Assembly (NCBI RefSeq): GCF_002127325.2
Contig: NC_035435.2
Coordinates: forward strand, 8,864,423 to 8,928,422
Length of the DNA: 64,000 nucleotides
From: Helianthus annuus
Lineage: Eukaryota; Streptophyta; Magnoliopsida; Asterales; Asteraceae
Direction: 5' to 3'
How positions within the stretch are numbered: the first letter of the stretch is position 1; every line of letters begins with the position of its first letter. A program made the translations under genes and the position numbers. The notes beneath the pieces are model-generated. The model saw only the letters and a list, made by a program, of their open reading frames with translations. It did not search any database and was not told where the DNA came from. This document shows, piece after piece, positions 10,863 to 23,036 of the stretch.

Positions 10863-13369
10863 TCGTTTAAGTAGAACTTTAAGTAGTCTATTATTTTGAT
10901 GTTAGTAATAGCCATATCACAACCTCTTCACATAATGATCCTTATATTAATGATCCTCAATTAATTTTTTGTGATCATTTTGTCTGCCTTACTCTTAGTA
11001 CCCATTATTTTACTCACTATAGTTTTCTTCTATAAATCTATATCTCATCCACTCTAATTACTAAATCTAATATGTTTTGCTTTATTTAAAGTTTCTATAA
11101 GAATTTGCTCTTAAATTAAATCCTTGATTATCTCTTAAGACACGATGATCCTATTGCTCTCTTCTGATAAAGCACTACAGAATAAAAGTAGAGCATGATG
11201 AATAGGATAAATCGAACATGATGTCTCTTATCATAATCAAGAACTCTCTAACATAAGTGCTGTCACTAAAAGGTTATTCCAGATTAAGTCTTTCCTAAGA
11301 CTAACCTATAATTGTGGAATAATCACAAGAATTCCTAATATGCATGCCTTCATTTAAAGTTCTAAAATATAAGCTAAGTGGTATATGTGAATACATAATA
11401 ATGTACAATACCATGACCCATAAAGTTAAGGGCTTACGCATGGAAATAAGTACATTTTTCCAGTACGTTACATACTAAGATTTTCACTTGTACAATTTGA
11501 TGCCTTATAAATCAACTATAACACTCAAAAATACCAAAGTATAACGAGTGTGTTGATAAGCAACATATGTACAAAGAAATAAATGTTTGAAACTGGAAAA
11601 TAAGATGTTATTCACCTTACAACTACTAAAACCTTAAGAGATGATTGTTCTAAGGTCCATAGACAAATTACAAGTGCTAATTCCAACTTTAAGGTTCTTC
11701 AAGGGAAAATCTCACTGCATAATTATGCCATTAGACTAGACATAAGCAACGAGACTATCCATTATTCTAAAGAACAGTTGGCTAAATTAATTAGATAGTC
11801 ACTTAATAATGATATTTAAGTCTGATAATTTTAATATTCCAATTAACACATGATTAGTTGACTTTAGTTTCAAGCGTTTTCTTACCAGAAGTCAACAAAT
11901 AACTAACGTGAGAGTTAGTGATAAAATTAAATGTTAAGACTATAAGAACCATAATAAGCAGTCTTCTAACAACGCTTTTTGATACCTTACATATTCTGAA
12001 GATTAATCAGAATACAGTATCATTACTTAGGCTATGTTATGAAGATTGTGAGGTTTGCATAGTCAACATAAAGTCACACTTATCTTAAACTCTCATCTTA
12101 TTTGTTCTAAATATCTGGATAGAAACATTCCTAAAATAAAACTAGATGATACCTTACATTTTCACAACTTTTGTTATCATGCAAATGAGAATTTGACAAA
12201 AGGAAAATGAGACTGATAAATTTCATCCATTATAACCAAAATTCATGAGAAATCATGACATGGTTGATGAGGATGATTATTCATCTAATCTCATTCTAAG
12301 TGATTTTAAATCATGACGTTACAGCCCTAAATATTACTTGGCTTAAGGAATAAGCATGGGTCCATCATAAGTTATTCATTGACATTCGTGAAACTTATTC
12401 CAAATGGAATATTCAGACATAATTCATTTATCATTTAACAGACTATCAACTTGTATCTAAATTTTATCGCATATGGCTCACGGTCTTAGAAGAAATCTAT
12501 TCATATATATACTTAATAAGATTTCTATTAAATATGTCCCTAAAGTTTCTTATGATATCTAGACATCAAAGAAATCAAATAAAGTCCAACGTATATATAT
12601 GATAGGTTCCCACGTCACGTAATTTATTGAAACTTCTCTTGTGGCATTCTAGAGATATTAAAGATCAGTGGGAGCATTAAGTGTCTTAATAATAACTTGC
12701 AATAGTTGCAAGAGGTGGGGAGTGAAAATTTTACATTACCTAAATTTACACCTCTTGTATAAGACACCGCTCCATCACGACACTGTTCTATCAAAACTTG
12801 TCTCATTAAAATCTAATGCTACTCTTACAAAAGTTTCATTGTTGCTTAATTGTGGGCACACTTAGTTTTCTTACCTAAACTAACGTAATCCTCAACAAGA
12901 TAGATCACAACGACTAACGTCATTAATTTTGTTTTCTCTATTAGAATTTGTTGGTCATTAAATATTGACCCTAAGCATGCTGAGTTCCTAAAGTTTTCTA
13001 AGGTTAGTGGGAGCAGTCAAAGTCCTTATCATGATTTGTAAGGAATACAAGAGGCGGGGGGAAGAGTGTCATTAAATTTCACTCAGAATTTAACTCCGAT
13101 TACACCTCTTGTACACCATACTGCACCAACTCTTACAAACCTTAGAATGAAATGATAGCAACCTAACCAAGAGCTAATCACTTTTAAAACCCAATAATCA
13201 ACTCAGGAGGTCATCTAGGTTTAATAGCCTACTAACTTTGATGATTACATAACCTCCCTAACTGAAGTTGAAATGGATTATGGGAAAGTTTACTGATCCA
13301 ATCTCTTCAAATTAAGCCATTAGTGTCAATCAATCTTCTAAATGGAATAAAACAGTTTTCTAGTAAAAC

Positions 13370-14330
13370 TGATTTTATGTGTTCGTATAATGTTTGGGAT
13401 TTGATTGAATTACCTAAGAGTGTTCATAACTAAACCAAATCCTGATATAAGCGTTAAGACACTAAGAAGCATGATTGATTGTCAAAGGTTATACTTAGGA
13501 AGAGATAAATTATCAAAGATTTCTTTGAGGATCATCACTGTTCTAGTAGCTTATAATGGTTTAAAGCTATATTAGATGAACATTAAAAACAATTTTCCCT
13601 AACAAATGGCTGACACATTTACATGTTCATTAGATAACAACCTAAAGTCTCAAACTGAAGGTTAAAGAACAGCTTGTCTATAAGTCAATAATATCCATGT
13701 ATGGGTTAATGCAAACATCATAATGTGATGAAAAGCTAACGTAATTATTTTCATCAAGAGTCAAGTGGATTAATGAACCTACCTCAAAATGAGTGGGAGC
13801 AACTAAGATAAACTTGTCTATATAGATGATATTCTTTTGACAAGTATATGTTACATAAGTCAAAGCATTGTTAACACAAATTTTGATATAATAGATCTCA
13901 GAGATGTCTCTTATGTAATAGATATCATAACGTACTGAGATAGACCAAATGGGACATTAGTTTCGTTCCATAAGTTTAACATTAAATGGGTCCTTACATA
14001 TGTAACAAAATACTGCTCTCCTTTAGAGGATAATAGGATAAATGAAATTATTTCCTTATGCTTCATTAATTGGAAGCCTTATGTAAGTTTAAGTCTATAC
14101 TCGTTTAGATATTACTCATATTGCAACACACTAGATATGTCTAGATTAATGTGTAGCATCTAATGGAGTATTACAATATCTTTAAATAAACGAGAGGCTA
14201 TAATTTGAAGAAGAAGTGAGAACTCAAACCGGTTTATTACTCTAAACTTTGAAATATTTAAAGATGATAGAATGTAATTTTGGGTATATCCTTATGGCAG
14301 CAGACAAACCTATCTCATGGAGGAGTCATA
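13370..14330 (+). pseudogene. Decayed copia reverse-transcriptase-like sequence
   Basis: Short stop-riddled matches to copia RT style: VWDLIELPKS near 13405, a YVDDILL-like LYR.YSFDKY near 13820, and FDIIDLRDVSYVI near 13880. The order and spacing agree with RT, but each match is short, so this is tentative. Confidence 0.4.
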
Positions 14331-15004
14331 ATGCACTAATATTAACAACCTAAGTTATAACGACATAATATAGTCACTAAATGTTGTTGGAAATTTATCA
14401 GTGGACTCATAAGTTTATTAACTCCATATAATTAATGTTTTGAAGAATTAGTGTGATAAAGTCAGCTACCATGACTCCTTGAACAGTAACAGTTCAAGAG
14501 GTGCTGCATTAAGTTTCGATACGCAATTAATTATTCGTTTATGAACGAATTGAGGAAACTAAGTTTGTATCGAATACATTCATGATATGCTTAAGGATCC
14601 TATAAACTGAAGGGCTATTACCCATAAGTCTTATTAAGAGAGCTCATAGACGGGTATTAATTAATGGCCATGCGCAATTGCATATCGTACTATGAATGAC
14701 TAAGTATTAGTTAATTTTCCTCACCAGTTTGATTTTGTACGTCTCTAAGAATATGTCAAGTCGACATAATGGCATATAGACAAATAAAGTTACAAATCAA
14801 ACAAAGGGTTTATGTGTATTTTGATCATGACGATTAGGTTTTAAATTAAGGCTGTAGTATGATTAATGGGGGTCCTGAGTCGCATAATGATTCAACGGCT
14901 GTATTTCTCTGCTATAGTACTTGTTTAAGGCTAAAATGAGTGTTAACTCCTGATCAGGCTTATCTAATACTCATAGTAAATGATTACTCGGCTAAGTGGG
15001 AGAA

Positions 15005-15441
15005 TGTAAGATTAAATATTTTTATATTATATTTAATCTAGTAGCCATTACAATCATTTACATTATATGGATCAAAATATATAACAATCCTATTAAATAA
15101 TTAGTTGGTAATTGTTGATGGGCCTAATTACCCTTATTAACTAATTAGGGTTTCCTCCTAGGTGCATATATAAGGAGAATAATGTGGAGGTTAAAGGGTT
15201 AGACAATTTCACAAACCCTAATAGCACATAACATCAATCGACCTCCTCTCCTAACCGATACCCTTTTCGGTTTCTTATCATCACCATCATTAGATTGTAC
15301 CCTAAGGAGGAACCAGATCAAGCTGACAATCATGTCGAACCTAATGCTGCGACTACATCTGGATTCTCTGCTGGCCTGTACTGATGCAATCAAAGGTATG
15401 TCTTCATGTTTTCCATTATGTCTAAACAGAACTAATCAACA
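15005..15441 (+). repeat. 3' LTR
   Basis: 437 bp, differing from the 5' LTR by three transitions as counted by eye. Right target duplication CGTTC at 15442-15446. Confidence 0.9.
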
Positions 15442-15636
15442 CGTTCGGCTCACAATTCTCTCCGGATGAAAACCAAGAAGTATCCATCATTATTGCTTTA
15501 TACTAAGAATTCTTGATCTGGGACCAAACGAATAGCAATTGTGAAAATGATCAATAGAGTAGTATCTAACCTTTATATTGAAACTCAAGATACCCAATAA
15601 ATAAATATAATGAATTTATTAGTGATTATATCTCCC

Positions 15637-15728
15637 CCAGATAATCAAATATTAAGCTATTGATAAACTAATAATATAATCCCCAGATAATCAAATATTA
15701 AGCTATTGATAAACTAATAATATAATCC
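15637..15728. repeat. 46-bp direct tandem duplication
   Basis: Two identical copies of a 46-base unit starting CCAGATAATCAAATATT at 15637 and 15683. Confidence 0.9.
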
Positions 15729-15839
15729 CTAATGGATAATAACCTGTGTGAAGATTCATTTTCTGGTGTAGTTTCTTTCTAATGCATTTATTATGCTATT
15801 GTCATTTAAAACAAAACCAACTGTATTTGTTTCATAAAG

Positions 15840-16131
15840 ATAGTATATACCTCTGAAATGGGTAGCAGAGTTACCATCTCCATATAGTTACCAAGAACAA
15901 TTAAAGACATGACCTCTTTGTTGTGAGCAAGCTGGTTGCCATGGTCTTCGCTGATGTGATTCGAATCAGAAATTGGCAGACCGACAACGCGGAGAAGACG
16001 GGATCCTCGTCAGACATAGGAATGACCAGTGGCGGTTTCGGTCTGCAACGGGACTTTGCTTGATCATTAATTAAGACAGAGAGAGGGCCAGTCCTCTTCC
16101 TCATTCTTGGTCTCGGCAACGCGAATAACAA
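15840..16131 (-). pseudogene. Possible host exon fragment, function unknown
   Basis: On the minus strand one frame stays open for about 50 codons from about 16010 down to about 15855, including AHNKEVMSLIVLGNYMEM. It ends at a possible splice donor (CAGAG|GTATATAC). A different overlapping frame is open for 76 codons with a start at 16131. I do not recognise either. Base composition is higher in GC than the surroundings, as expected of an exon. The LTR element at 8881-15441 lies just downstream on this strand and may have cut the gene. This could also be non-coding. Confidence 0.25.
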
Positions 16132-18715
16132 TCGAGCAAGGGAAGAAAAACCCTAGATGGTTTCTTGTATGGTTCACGAAGCGATGGGAAGCATCTGTAA
16201 CGAAAACCACAACCGCCAGTAAGCATCTATTTAGTCACGGCTTTCTGGTGATGGATAAACAGCCACTGCTCACCACAAACACAACGAAATCACCATCAGT
16301 ACGCTGTCGTCTCCCTGAAGATGATGAAATCTCTGAATAATAACAATACTAATAATACGCTTGTGTTGCACAGAAAGAGAGAGAGAGATGAGAGAATTGT
16401 TTGCATAGTAGAAAGAGAAAGAACGGCCAACAACACAATGGAGAAAAGGACCAAATATGCTCAAATGAAAAGTTGACGGATTAAAGTCGGGCTCATCCAT
16501 AGAGCACCGACCTTTCATTTTAAGTTATAGGATAACTAGTGGAACTCTCCCGTGCTTTATGACGAGAATTTCGTAGATATCGGTTCAATTCGTTACACTA
16601 GTGATACTCACTATAATAGTTGATGCTTTGTTTTGAACAAAAATTATACCAAAATATTGATAAAAATATTAAATGAGCAAACTCAAGTTATTAGACTAAC
16701 TAATAAATTGATAATTATTAAATAAATCTTGAAACCATTTTCAAATTGTTATTGGATTAAACGGCTCACTTGATGTTATTTTAAATGGGCCTTTTAAAAT
16801 TAGGTGTGTACAAGTAATTTACCTTTAATTAAAAAATAAACATAAAACAAAGCACAAATTGACAATTGATGATATCAAAAACAAATGTGTTTAATAAATT
16901 TAGTTTACTAATAACCTTCATTAGTTAAAAAAATAAAAAAGTAGAAACCATTAAATAAAACAAATGGCTTTGTTATTCTCAAGAAATCTATCAACTTCCC
17001 CCTAAAATCATTTTGTTTTCTCTCTCTACAATTTATCTCCCACCGCACCACCACCATTACCGACTCCACATCAACATAGTCACGACAAAACTTTCTCTTC
17101 TCTTTCTCTACTCTGTCTATCTTTTCTCTCAAAAAAATCCCAAACTTACCTATATCTCACCCTCTATCTCCGATTAGATATGAGCAATCGACACCACCGC
17201 AAACCACCATCGCCACCGAAGAGCACCACAGCCGCCGCCATCGCCACCGAAGACAACCATTACCGCCGCTGGTTTGCATTGATCGTCTCTACCAATACTC
17301 ATGCTTTCTGTTGGGGGACCAAAGTTTAAAGGTGGAGAAGGACTTGTGGCAATATCGAACATTTTGATACTTTACTATTGCACCGACCAGTTGTGAATTA
17401 ATACACATAATGAATTGGTGTTATAGAAATTATGTCTAGTGAAGATGGATATGATCGAGTGATTTCGCCGGTGGTAGGATGATACTTTAATGGTCTGTCA
17501 GTGATCCAAATTTTCTTTGGTATAAATTTTTATATTTTAATTTTGTTATTAATGGGATTGTATTGGCATCTTGAAGTTTTGTGAATGAGAAAGAGGGAGA
17601 ACTTGTTGCACTCGGATTACATTGTTTTTATTGCTTTGATGATAACAAATCTTTTGATAAGACCATGTGTAGTGGGACTTGAAGTTAAAGCTCCTCCCTT
17701 AGGTGTTATATTATCCGACATGTGGCATCCTAGTCAGCAAAGGGCATTATGAGACTTGAAGTTCAAAAAATGGTGTAGTGATATAATGTCCCAACAATGA
17801 ATACTCAATTATTATATCTTTAAAAAAAAATAAAATAAATAGTATTACATGGAATACTTGGAAATTTCTTATTGGCCAGCAACTACCGGCAATAACTGAC
17901 ACCGGTTCCAAAGTTTCTTGAATCTTCTTCAAATACCAACTTAATTACAGTGGCAACCGTTAAATCAATAACGACAACAACAATAAATGACACCGGACCC
18001 CACATCCAGACCCAACGTTTCACGCTACTTCTTTGAATACCAAATTAACGACATAGTACCAGGGATGCGGTTGCCGTTAAATCACTTATGACGATGACAA
18101 TAATGACCACCAGCAACAGTACCAACCTCGCTGATTAAACGCCCACCATCTCTTGCTGTCTTCAACCATCAAACGAATGTTCCTATTCTTCAGTGGTTGA
18201 AGTCCAGTTGGTGTCAACCACTGGAGAATGGTTTTACAATACCAATTGTCAGACAAAGTAATATTTCAAATTTTAAATAAAAAGAAATTGTTGAACTAAA
18301 CATCATGTTTCACTACGATGGTAAATGAGAATTGTTTTTTTATTTTTTTATATGCAAGAAGAAATACTAGTGTAATTAAGTTGTTGCTCCCCTTAAGGTC
18401 AAGGGATCAAGTTATGTCAAAAACGGATTTAGTGTAATTTAAGTCATTCAACAAAAATTAAAACAATTATTATATAATAACTTGAAAGAAATTGGGCTTT
18501 AATGTTTGGCATGCACGGGAATGCCCTATTGCAAGGCGCGTGTTTTGTATAAACTTAAGAATTTTCGCATCACTTACAGTGATACTAAAGACGTTCAGAA
18601 TCCACATCCCGTCGTAACTTGCGGGTTGCATCAACTTGTTTAATTTATAGACTAATTGACTTATAGTTAAAACAATCAAGAAATATATACATTCCAAAAG
18701 TGCATATATTTTAGC
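16132..18715. other. Mostly unassigned intergenic sequence
   Basis: GA-rich tract near 16370-16395. ATAACTAGTGGAACTCTCCCGTG at 16532 resembles the reverse of a Helitron 3' end (CTAG at 16536-16539). Pyrimidine-rich and CCACC-rich leader-like sequence lies at 17010-17240. The rest is AT-rich with no supported gene. Confidence 0.35.
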
Positions 18716-19308
18716 TAGAGATGGACAAAAAAAAACCCCGGTTTGGATTTTGGATTTCCTTACCAGTTCCTGACTGGCCCGGTTTACACTTAAACTGGTT
18801 TCAACCCAATCCAAACCACCAGTTTGTATGTCGGTTCCCCCTTTCGTCGCCCAAATAGAGGTGCACAAACTTGTAATTTTCTCTAACCGGTTCGGTTAAT
18901 CTAAGCGTCACTTATTTTCTCAGTTTTGTTTTAACCGATTATTACTTTAAGTAATTCAGTTATTCACATCAGCAGGTTATTTTCCGCTAACTATTTTCAT
19001 TTTTGCCCATGTTTTTGGTTTTTCCTGGTTAACTGGTACATCGGTTAAAACCTGGTTATTTACAAAAAAATTCCTAACCGGTTATTTTGTGCACCTCTAG
19101 ACTCAAACTAGTTTCAACCCAACCCAACTTATTTAAAAAAAAAAAAATTCGGTTTGGATACCAAGTTATGACCAAACCAGTTTCAACCTTACCCAAACCA
19201 ATTTGAATATGGTCCGGAAAATTTTTACCTAAACCGGTTTATGACCTGAACCAGTTTCTCCTCAACCCAATCCGGTTTGATTAAAAAAAAACGGTGTCTA
19301 GACCTCTA
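18716..19308. mobile_element. hAT-like MITE with another MITE nested inside
   Basis: Outer ends TAGAGATGGACAAAAAAAAA and (right end reversed) TAGAGGTCTAGACACCG frame a region rich in AAACCGGTTT/CCAAACC motifs. The flanking octamers ATTTTAGC and CTTTTGGC match at six of eight bases. An inner element at 18856-19099 has ends TAGAGGTGCACAAA and TTTTGTGCACCTCTA. No coding capacity. Confidence 0.55.
18856..19099. mobile_element. Inner MITE, TAGAGGTGCACAAA ends
   Basis: A 244-bp unit with near-perfect terminal inverted repeats around TAGAGGTGCACA. Rich in AACCGGTT-like motifs. No convincing target duplication, so the exact limits are uncertain. Confidence 0.6.
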
Positions 19309-19695
19309 CTTTTGGCCCAAATTATTGAGAATAGCCCAATACAACGAAGCCCAACTATTTTTCCATTTACGAAGAAAATTCAAAAACTCAAAGAAAAAAC
19401 TCAAAAGGCAACATCAAAATTGGGCACATGAAACTCACATGCGCATTTTAGCATCAATCAATCTCCCCCAATTCGACTTCAAAACCCTAGCTACCTTACC
19501 TTCACTTCTCCTCAAAATTCCACAAAATCCTTTCAAATTATACCCAAATTTCAAACCTTCATGCCAAATTAGGGCTCATCCAACCGGATCCAAACATCAC
19601 AGGTAACCTTTACACTTTTTCACTCGTATATTCACTGCTTTTTAATCAATTCACCCAATAATTTCACATATTTTTCACAATTTCTGCATATGTAG
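19309..19695 (+). promoter_or_regulatory. 5' leader and leader intron of the trihelix gene
   Basis: An A/C-rich leader contains AAAACCCTAG (about 19480). A likely intron runs from GTAACC at 19603 to TATGTAG at 19695, ending directly before the ATG. An upstream ATG at 19439 opens a frame that, after splicing, would overlap the main start in another frame; if transcription starts upstream of it, it could damp translation. The transcription start is not visible. Confidence 0.5.
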
Positions 19696-20700
19696 ATGGA
19701 TTACAACTCATCCGTTCGATCTAGACGCCCTGTTCGTAACAATAACAATTTCAACGAGTACGATAACGATGAATTTGAAGAAGAAAATGTAGGTTTAAAT
19801 CAAAGATATAGCTATCAATTGAACAATAATAATAATATTAATAATAATGATGAAGATGATGATGAGGATGATGAAGAGGAAGAAGATGATGAGAATGAAT
19901 ATAGGCATGGATATTATAGGGGAGTAGATACAGGAGAATCGTCTAGGCGTCACCAAAAGAAAAGAAGATTGGATAACATAGTGTCGAATTACGAATATGC
20001 CCCTCGCGTTCCCGATAGGTTGTCGGATGAGTGGAGTGATAATGCGACTTTCGTGTTGGTGGAAGTATGGGGCGATCGGTATTTGGAGTTAGGGAGGAAG
20101 AGTTTGAGGACGGACGATTGGGTCGAGGTTGCGGAGAAGGTGTCGGAGATGTGTAAGATGGAGATTGACGAGAGTCGGTGTAGGAAACGGTTGGAGAGTT
20201 TGAAGAAGAAGTATAAGAAAGAGAAGGCGAAAGTGGTTACGGGGGGGTATAATGGGAAATGGGGATTTTTTAAGAAGATGGATATGTTGTTGTCGCCGAA
20301 GAAGCAGCATAATGGGTTACCGTGTGGTGTTGATTCGGGGGAATATGTGTTTATGAATACGAAGGTTTATTTGGACCAGTCGAACGCGTTGGATGAGATG
20401 CGGGATAGTCCGTGTGAATCGGAGGATGATGATGACGATGGTGAGGATGAGTGGAATGATGAGGACGGTGAAGGGTTTCGGTTGTTGGCGGAATCTGTTC
20501 AGAATTTCGGGGAGATTTATGAAAAGATTGAGGGTCGAAAGAGACAGCAAACGATGGAGTTGGAGAAAATGAGAATGGATTTTCAGAGAGAGTTGGAAAT
20601 ACAGAAGAAGCAGATTCTTGAACGGGCGCAAGCTGAGATTGCTAAAATCCGGGAAGGTGATGATGAGGATGTTAATTCTGTTGAGAATCTTAGCGGATAA
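19696..20700 (+). CDS. Trihelix transcription factor, SIP1-clade-like (334 aa)
   Basis: A single uninterrupted exon codes for a predicted nuclear DNA-binding protein. Residues 1-75 are low-complexity, rich in N, D and E. A basic patch at 84-91 (RRHQKKRR) is a likely nuclear signal. Residues about 112-178 form a trihelix (Myb/SANT-like) domain with tryptophans at 113, 125 and 142, the ELGRKSLR block and the RCRKRLESLKKKYKKEKAK third helix. The segment CGVDSGEYVFMN (210-221) follows, then an acidic stretch (241-258). A coiled coil (about 265-320) ends the protein, as in 6b-interacting/ASIL/ENAP-type SIP1-clade trihelix factors, which act as repressors or chromatin partners. The start follows directly on a leader-intron acceptor. 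Length, domain order and the lack of stops suggest an intact gene. Local GC is higher than in the surrounding repeats. The exact orthologue cannot be named from here. Confidence 0.9.
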   Translation: MDYNSSVRSRRPVRNNNNFNEYDNDEFEEENVGLNQRYSYQLNNNNNINNNDEDDDEDDEEEEDDENEYRHGYYRGVDTGESSRRHQKKRRLDNIVSNYEYAPRVPDRLSDEWSDNATFVLVEVWGDRYLELGRKSLRTDDWVEVAEKVSEMCKMEIDESRCRKRLESLKKKYKKEKAKVVTGGYNGKWGFFKKMDMLLSPKKQHNGLPCGVDSGEYVFMNTKVYLDQSNALDEMRDSPCESEDDDDDGEDEWNDEDGEGFRLLAESVQNFGEIYEKIEGRKRQQTMELEKMRMDFQRELEIQKKQILERAQAEIAKIREGDDEDVNSVENLSG

Positions 20701-20995
20701 GACTCGTAAGAAGGTAATTTTCGACCTTTTTATTTGTTTTATGAGCTTCAGTGAAAGATTTATTAGTTGCTTGTTTTTAATAGTGTTCTAAGTGGGATAA
20801 GTGTAACTGATTGCAAGTAACTGGTTTGGATGTGCGTAACTGTGTATCGAAAGAAATTACTCCCTTCGTCCCAAACAAATTGTCAACTGTCACATCTGGA
20901 TAGTTATAGTTTACTATCTTTCTTGTTTATGCTTAATGACCTTTTCTTTAAATCCTGCAATATTTTGTGTCATATAATATCTTAAAGTACATCAA
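20701..20995. other. Trihelix gene 3' flank
   Basis: Contains AAG|GTAATT at about 20711-20719, a possible 3' UTR splice donor. A TACTCCCTTCGTCCCAAACAAATTG string at 20862 resembles a Stowaway-type MITE end, but its partner end was not found. Confidence 0.35.
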
Positions 20996-21309
20996 GGGTA
21001 TAATTGGTGTTCTGTGTGCCTCGAGGCGTTTTCCTTTCGCCTCATGAGGCGTAAGCCCGAGGCGGAATTTAAAAATAGATATAAAAATTATACATCTTAT
21101 AAAAAATAAAATACGAACTAATTTCATCATCAGATTCATAAGAAACACACATAAAAAGACATGAAATGTTTGATTTGACACAAAGAAATAAAAAACAAAC
21201 ATAAAACCCCCCTGAGGCGCAGCTTTTCTTAGCGCCCCCGACTCGTTTTTTGGGTGCCTTGCCTTGAGGCGCACGCCTCAGCCGTTTTTTAAACCACGAG
21301 TCGGGTATA
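20996..21309. mobile_element. GAGGCG-rich MITE-like element
   Basis: A block bounded by repeated gaggcg/cgcctc motifs at both sides (21016-21065 and 21205-21285) in inverted arrangement. A possible duplication GGGTATA lies at 20996-21002 and 21303-21309. AT-rich centre, no gene. Confidence 0.5.
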
Positions 21310-21522
21310 TAAGTGAATTTTATTCACAATAGTTAGATAGTCAGTATTGTTGTAGGTAGTAACAAAAGATCATTTAAATTTGATTATTTGACCCCTAAGC
21401 TTAAATAAGTTTCGTGTAGGACAGTATTTACTTGTCTAAAACCTCCAAAATCACTTCATTAAGAAAGCTTATTACTGTTCTAGTATGATCTTTTTAGGGA
21501 GTTAATAAAACCACAACCTAAA

Positions 21523-21787
21523 ATCTTATTTTCACACCCTCTTATACGGCCCGTATAGAATATTCTGGCATGACAAATATTGGGTCGTATAATGCTATAC
21601 AACTCGTATAGATGGAGTAAATATTGGGTCGTATAACATTCTATACAGGTCGTAATTATACGGGGTTTGGGTCGTATAACGTTCTATACGGGTTGTATAG
21701 ATGGAGACAAAAAACATTGACATTTCTTTTTGTGCAACATTCTCCTATACAACCCGTTGTATAGAAGTAGGGGTGTGAAAATAAGAT
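21523..21787. mobile_element. Small inverted-repeat element with CTATAC/GTATAG repeats
   Basis: Perfect 17-bp inverted ends ATCTTATTTTCACACCC (21523-21539 and 21771-21787). The interior carries several GGGTCGTATAA...CTATACGGGT blocks. No coding. Superfamily unclear because no target duplication was recognised. Confidence 0.6.
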
Positions 21788-21970
21788 GTTTGGGGTGTGT
21801 GAATAGTGGGGGGCCTTAGTTTAATCATATCGGAAACGTTAGTTTGTAACATTGAAAAATGGATAAAGAAAGTGTTGTGGTCCGAGCCAACAAACCCAAC
21901 TGTTTGACCTACATATAAGGAGTACTCATTTCTGATTGTAGTTCAGATTCTGTTACATTTTTTGCATGCC

Positions 21971-22817
21971 GTAAATAATTGTTTTATCATATGCCTTGAT
22001 ACCTGGAAAAAGGTTGGAACTCGTCACCTATTAACGTTATGCTGGTGGAGAAAAGAAGGCTATCAGGCTGAAATATTTTGGCAGAAGTGCAATATAAAGC
22101 GCAAATATTTTGGCGAAGCGCACTCTAGGCGCATAGGCACTGATTAGGGCCTAGGCGATAGGCGCAAATAAAGCGTGCGCCCGAGAAAAAAAAAGCGATA
22201 AGGTAGTAGATAATTCAAAAAATAAAAAACAGCTATTTATAATTTATATATGTATTTATAATGTTAATTTTATACTTTTTATGTATAAATTAAAAAGTTT
22301 AAAGACCAAATGTAAACTACTGAAGGTACAGGGGGTTAAATGTTTAAATACACAAACAAGTTTTACACTTTTTAAGTAAAAAAAATACAAGTTTTAGGGA
22401 CTGAATATAAACTAGGGAAAGATAGAGGGGTTAAATGTTTAAGTACCTAAACTTATTTAAAACCCTAAAAGCCTAACACACTCATGAACGCAGCCGCTTT
22501 CTTCTTCTTCCCCCTTCTTCCTGGTTTCCGGCTGAAAGCAGCACCGTCGCCGGAATTAAATACGCATGGGATGAAATAAGCTGTGCTATTATTACCTAGG
22601 AACTATAAGCGCAGTAAATGCGAGTCGCCCAGAAAAAGCGCCTAGGCGCCAAAAGCGCTCGCTTTTGATAACTATGTGCAGTAAATAATTGTTTTATCAT
22701 ATGCCTTGATGCCTGGAAAAAGTTGGAACTCTTAAATGAGTCACCTATTAACGTTATGCTGGTGGAGAAAAGAATGCTATCAGGTTGAAATATTTTGGCA
22801 GAAGTGCAATATAAAGC
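21971..22817. repeat. 130-137-bp direct repeat flanking a GGCGC-rich element
   Basis: The left copy 21971-22100 and the right copy 22681-22817 share GTAAATAATTGTTTTATCAT through GCAGAAGTGCAATATAAAGC with a few substitutions and a 9-10-base indel. Between them lies about 580 bp with GCGCCTAGGCGC motifs at both ends, of the same MITE style as 53879-54293. Confidence 0.8.
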
Positions 22818-23036
22818 CATTTACTCATAAATGGGTTGATTCGGGCTATGTTAAGCTAAAAAAAGGAACAGGTCAAATAGGTGGAAGTCAATCCAAATAA
22901 ATTTCTAATGACAAAATGTTAGCTATATAGTTATATTCACCTGTTATCCATTTTATGGCTTATATTTCAAAAACATTTTAGTATTCTAATCTCTATATTC
23001 TACTGGCAATTTAATATCATGTACCCATATTAAAAA

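Larger units (their letters stand above)
8881..15441 (+). mobile_element. Complete 6,561-bp non-autonomous Ty1-copia-like LTR element
   Basis: Two 437-bp LTRs (8881-9317 and 15005-15441) are flanked by CGTTC at 8876-8880 and 15442-15446. A primer-binding site complementary to initiator Met tRNA (TGGTATCAGAGC, 9320-9331) and a purine-rich tract (AAGTGGGAGAA) just before 15005 are present. By eye the LTRs differ at three positions only, all transitions. In contrast the 5.7-kb interior has no reading frame over about 70 codons. It holds a CTCGAGAC array, a short GC-rich patch and decayed copia-RT-like scraps, such as VWDLIELPKS near 13405 and FDIIDLRDVSYVI near 13880. Young LTRs with a dead interior mean the element was probably mobilised by another element's proteins. 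Confidence 0.85.

Noticed and set aside
9075..15393. Identical minus-strand 64-codon frames in both LTRs
   Set aside because: Same sequence because the LTRs are copies; antisense to the LTR leader; no known protein.
18470..18868. 132-codon minus-strand frame
   Set aside because: It overlaps the edges of two nested MITEs and has no recognisable domain.
20089..20631. Minus-strand frames over the trihelix gene
   Set aside because: Shadows of the coding strand, rich in L/P/H as antisense frames of acidic proteins are.
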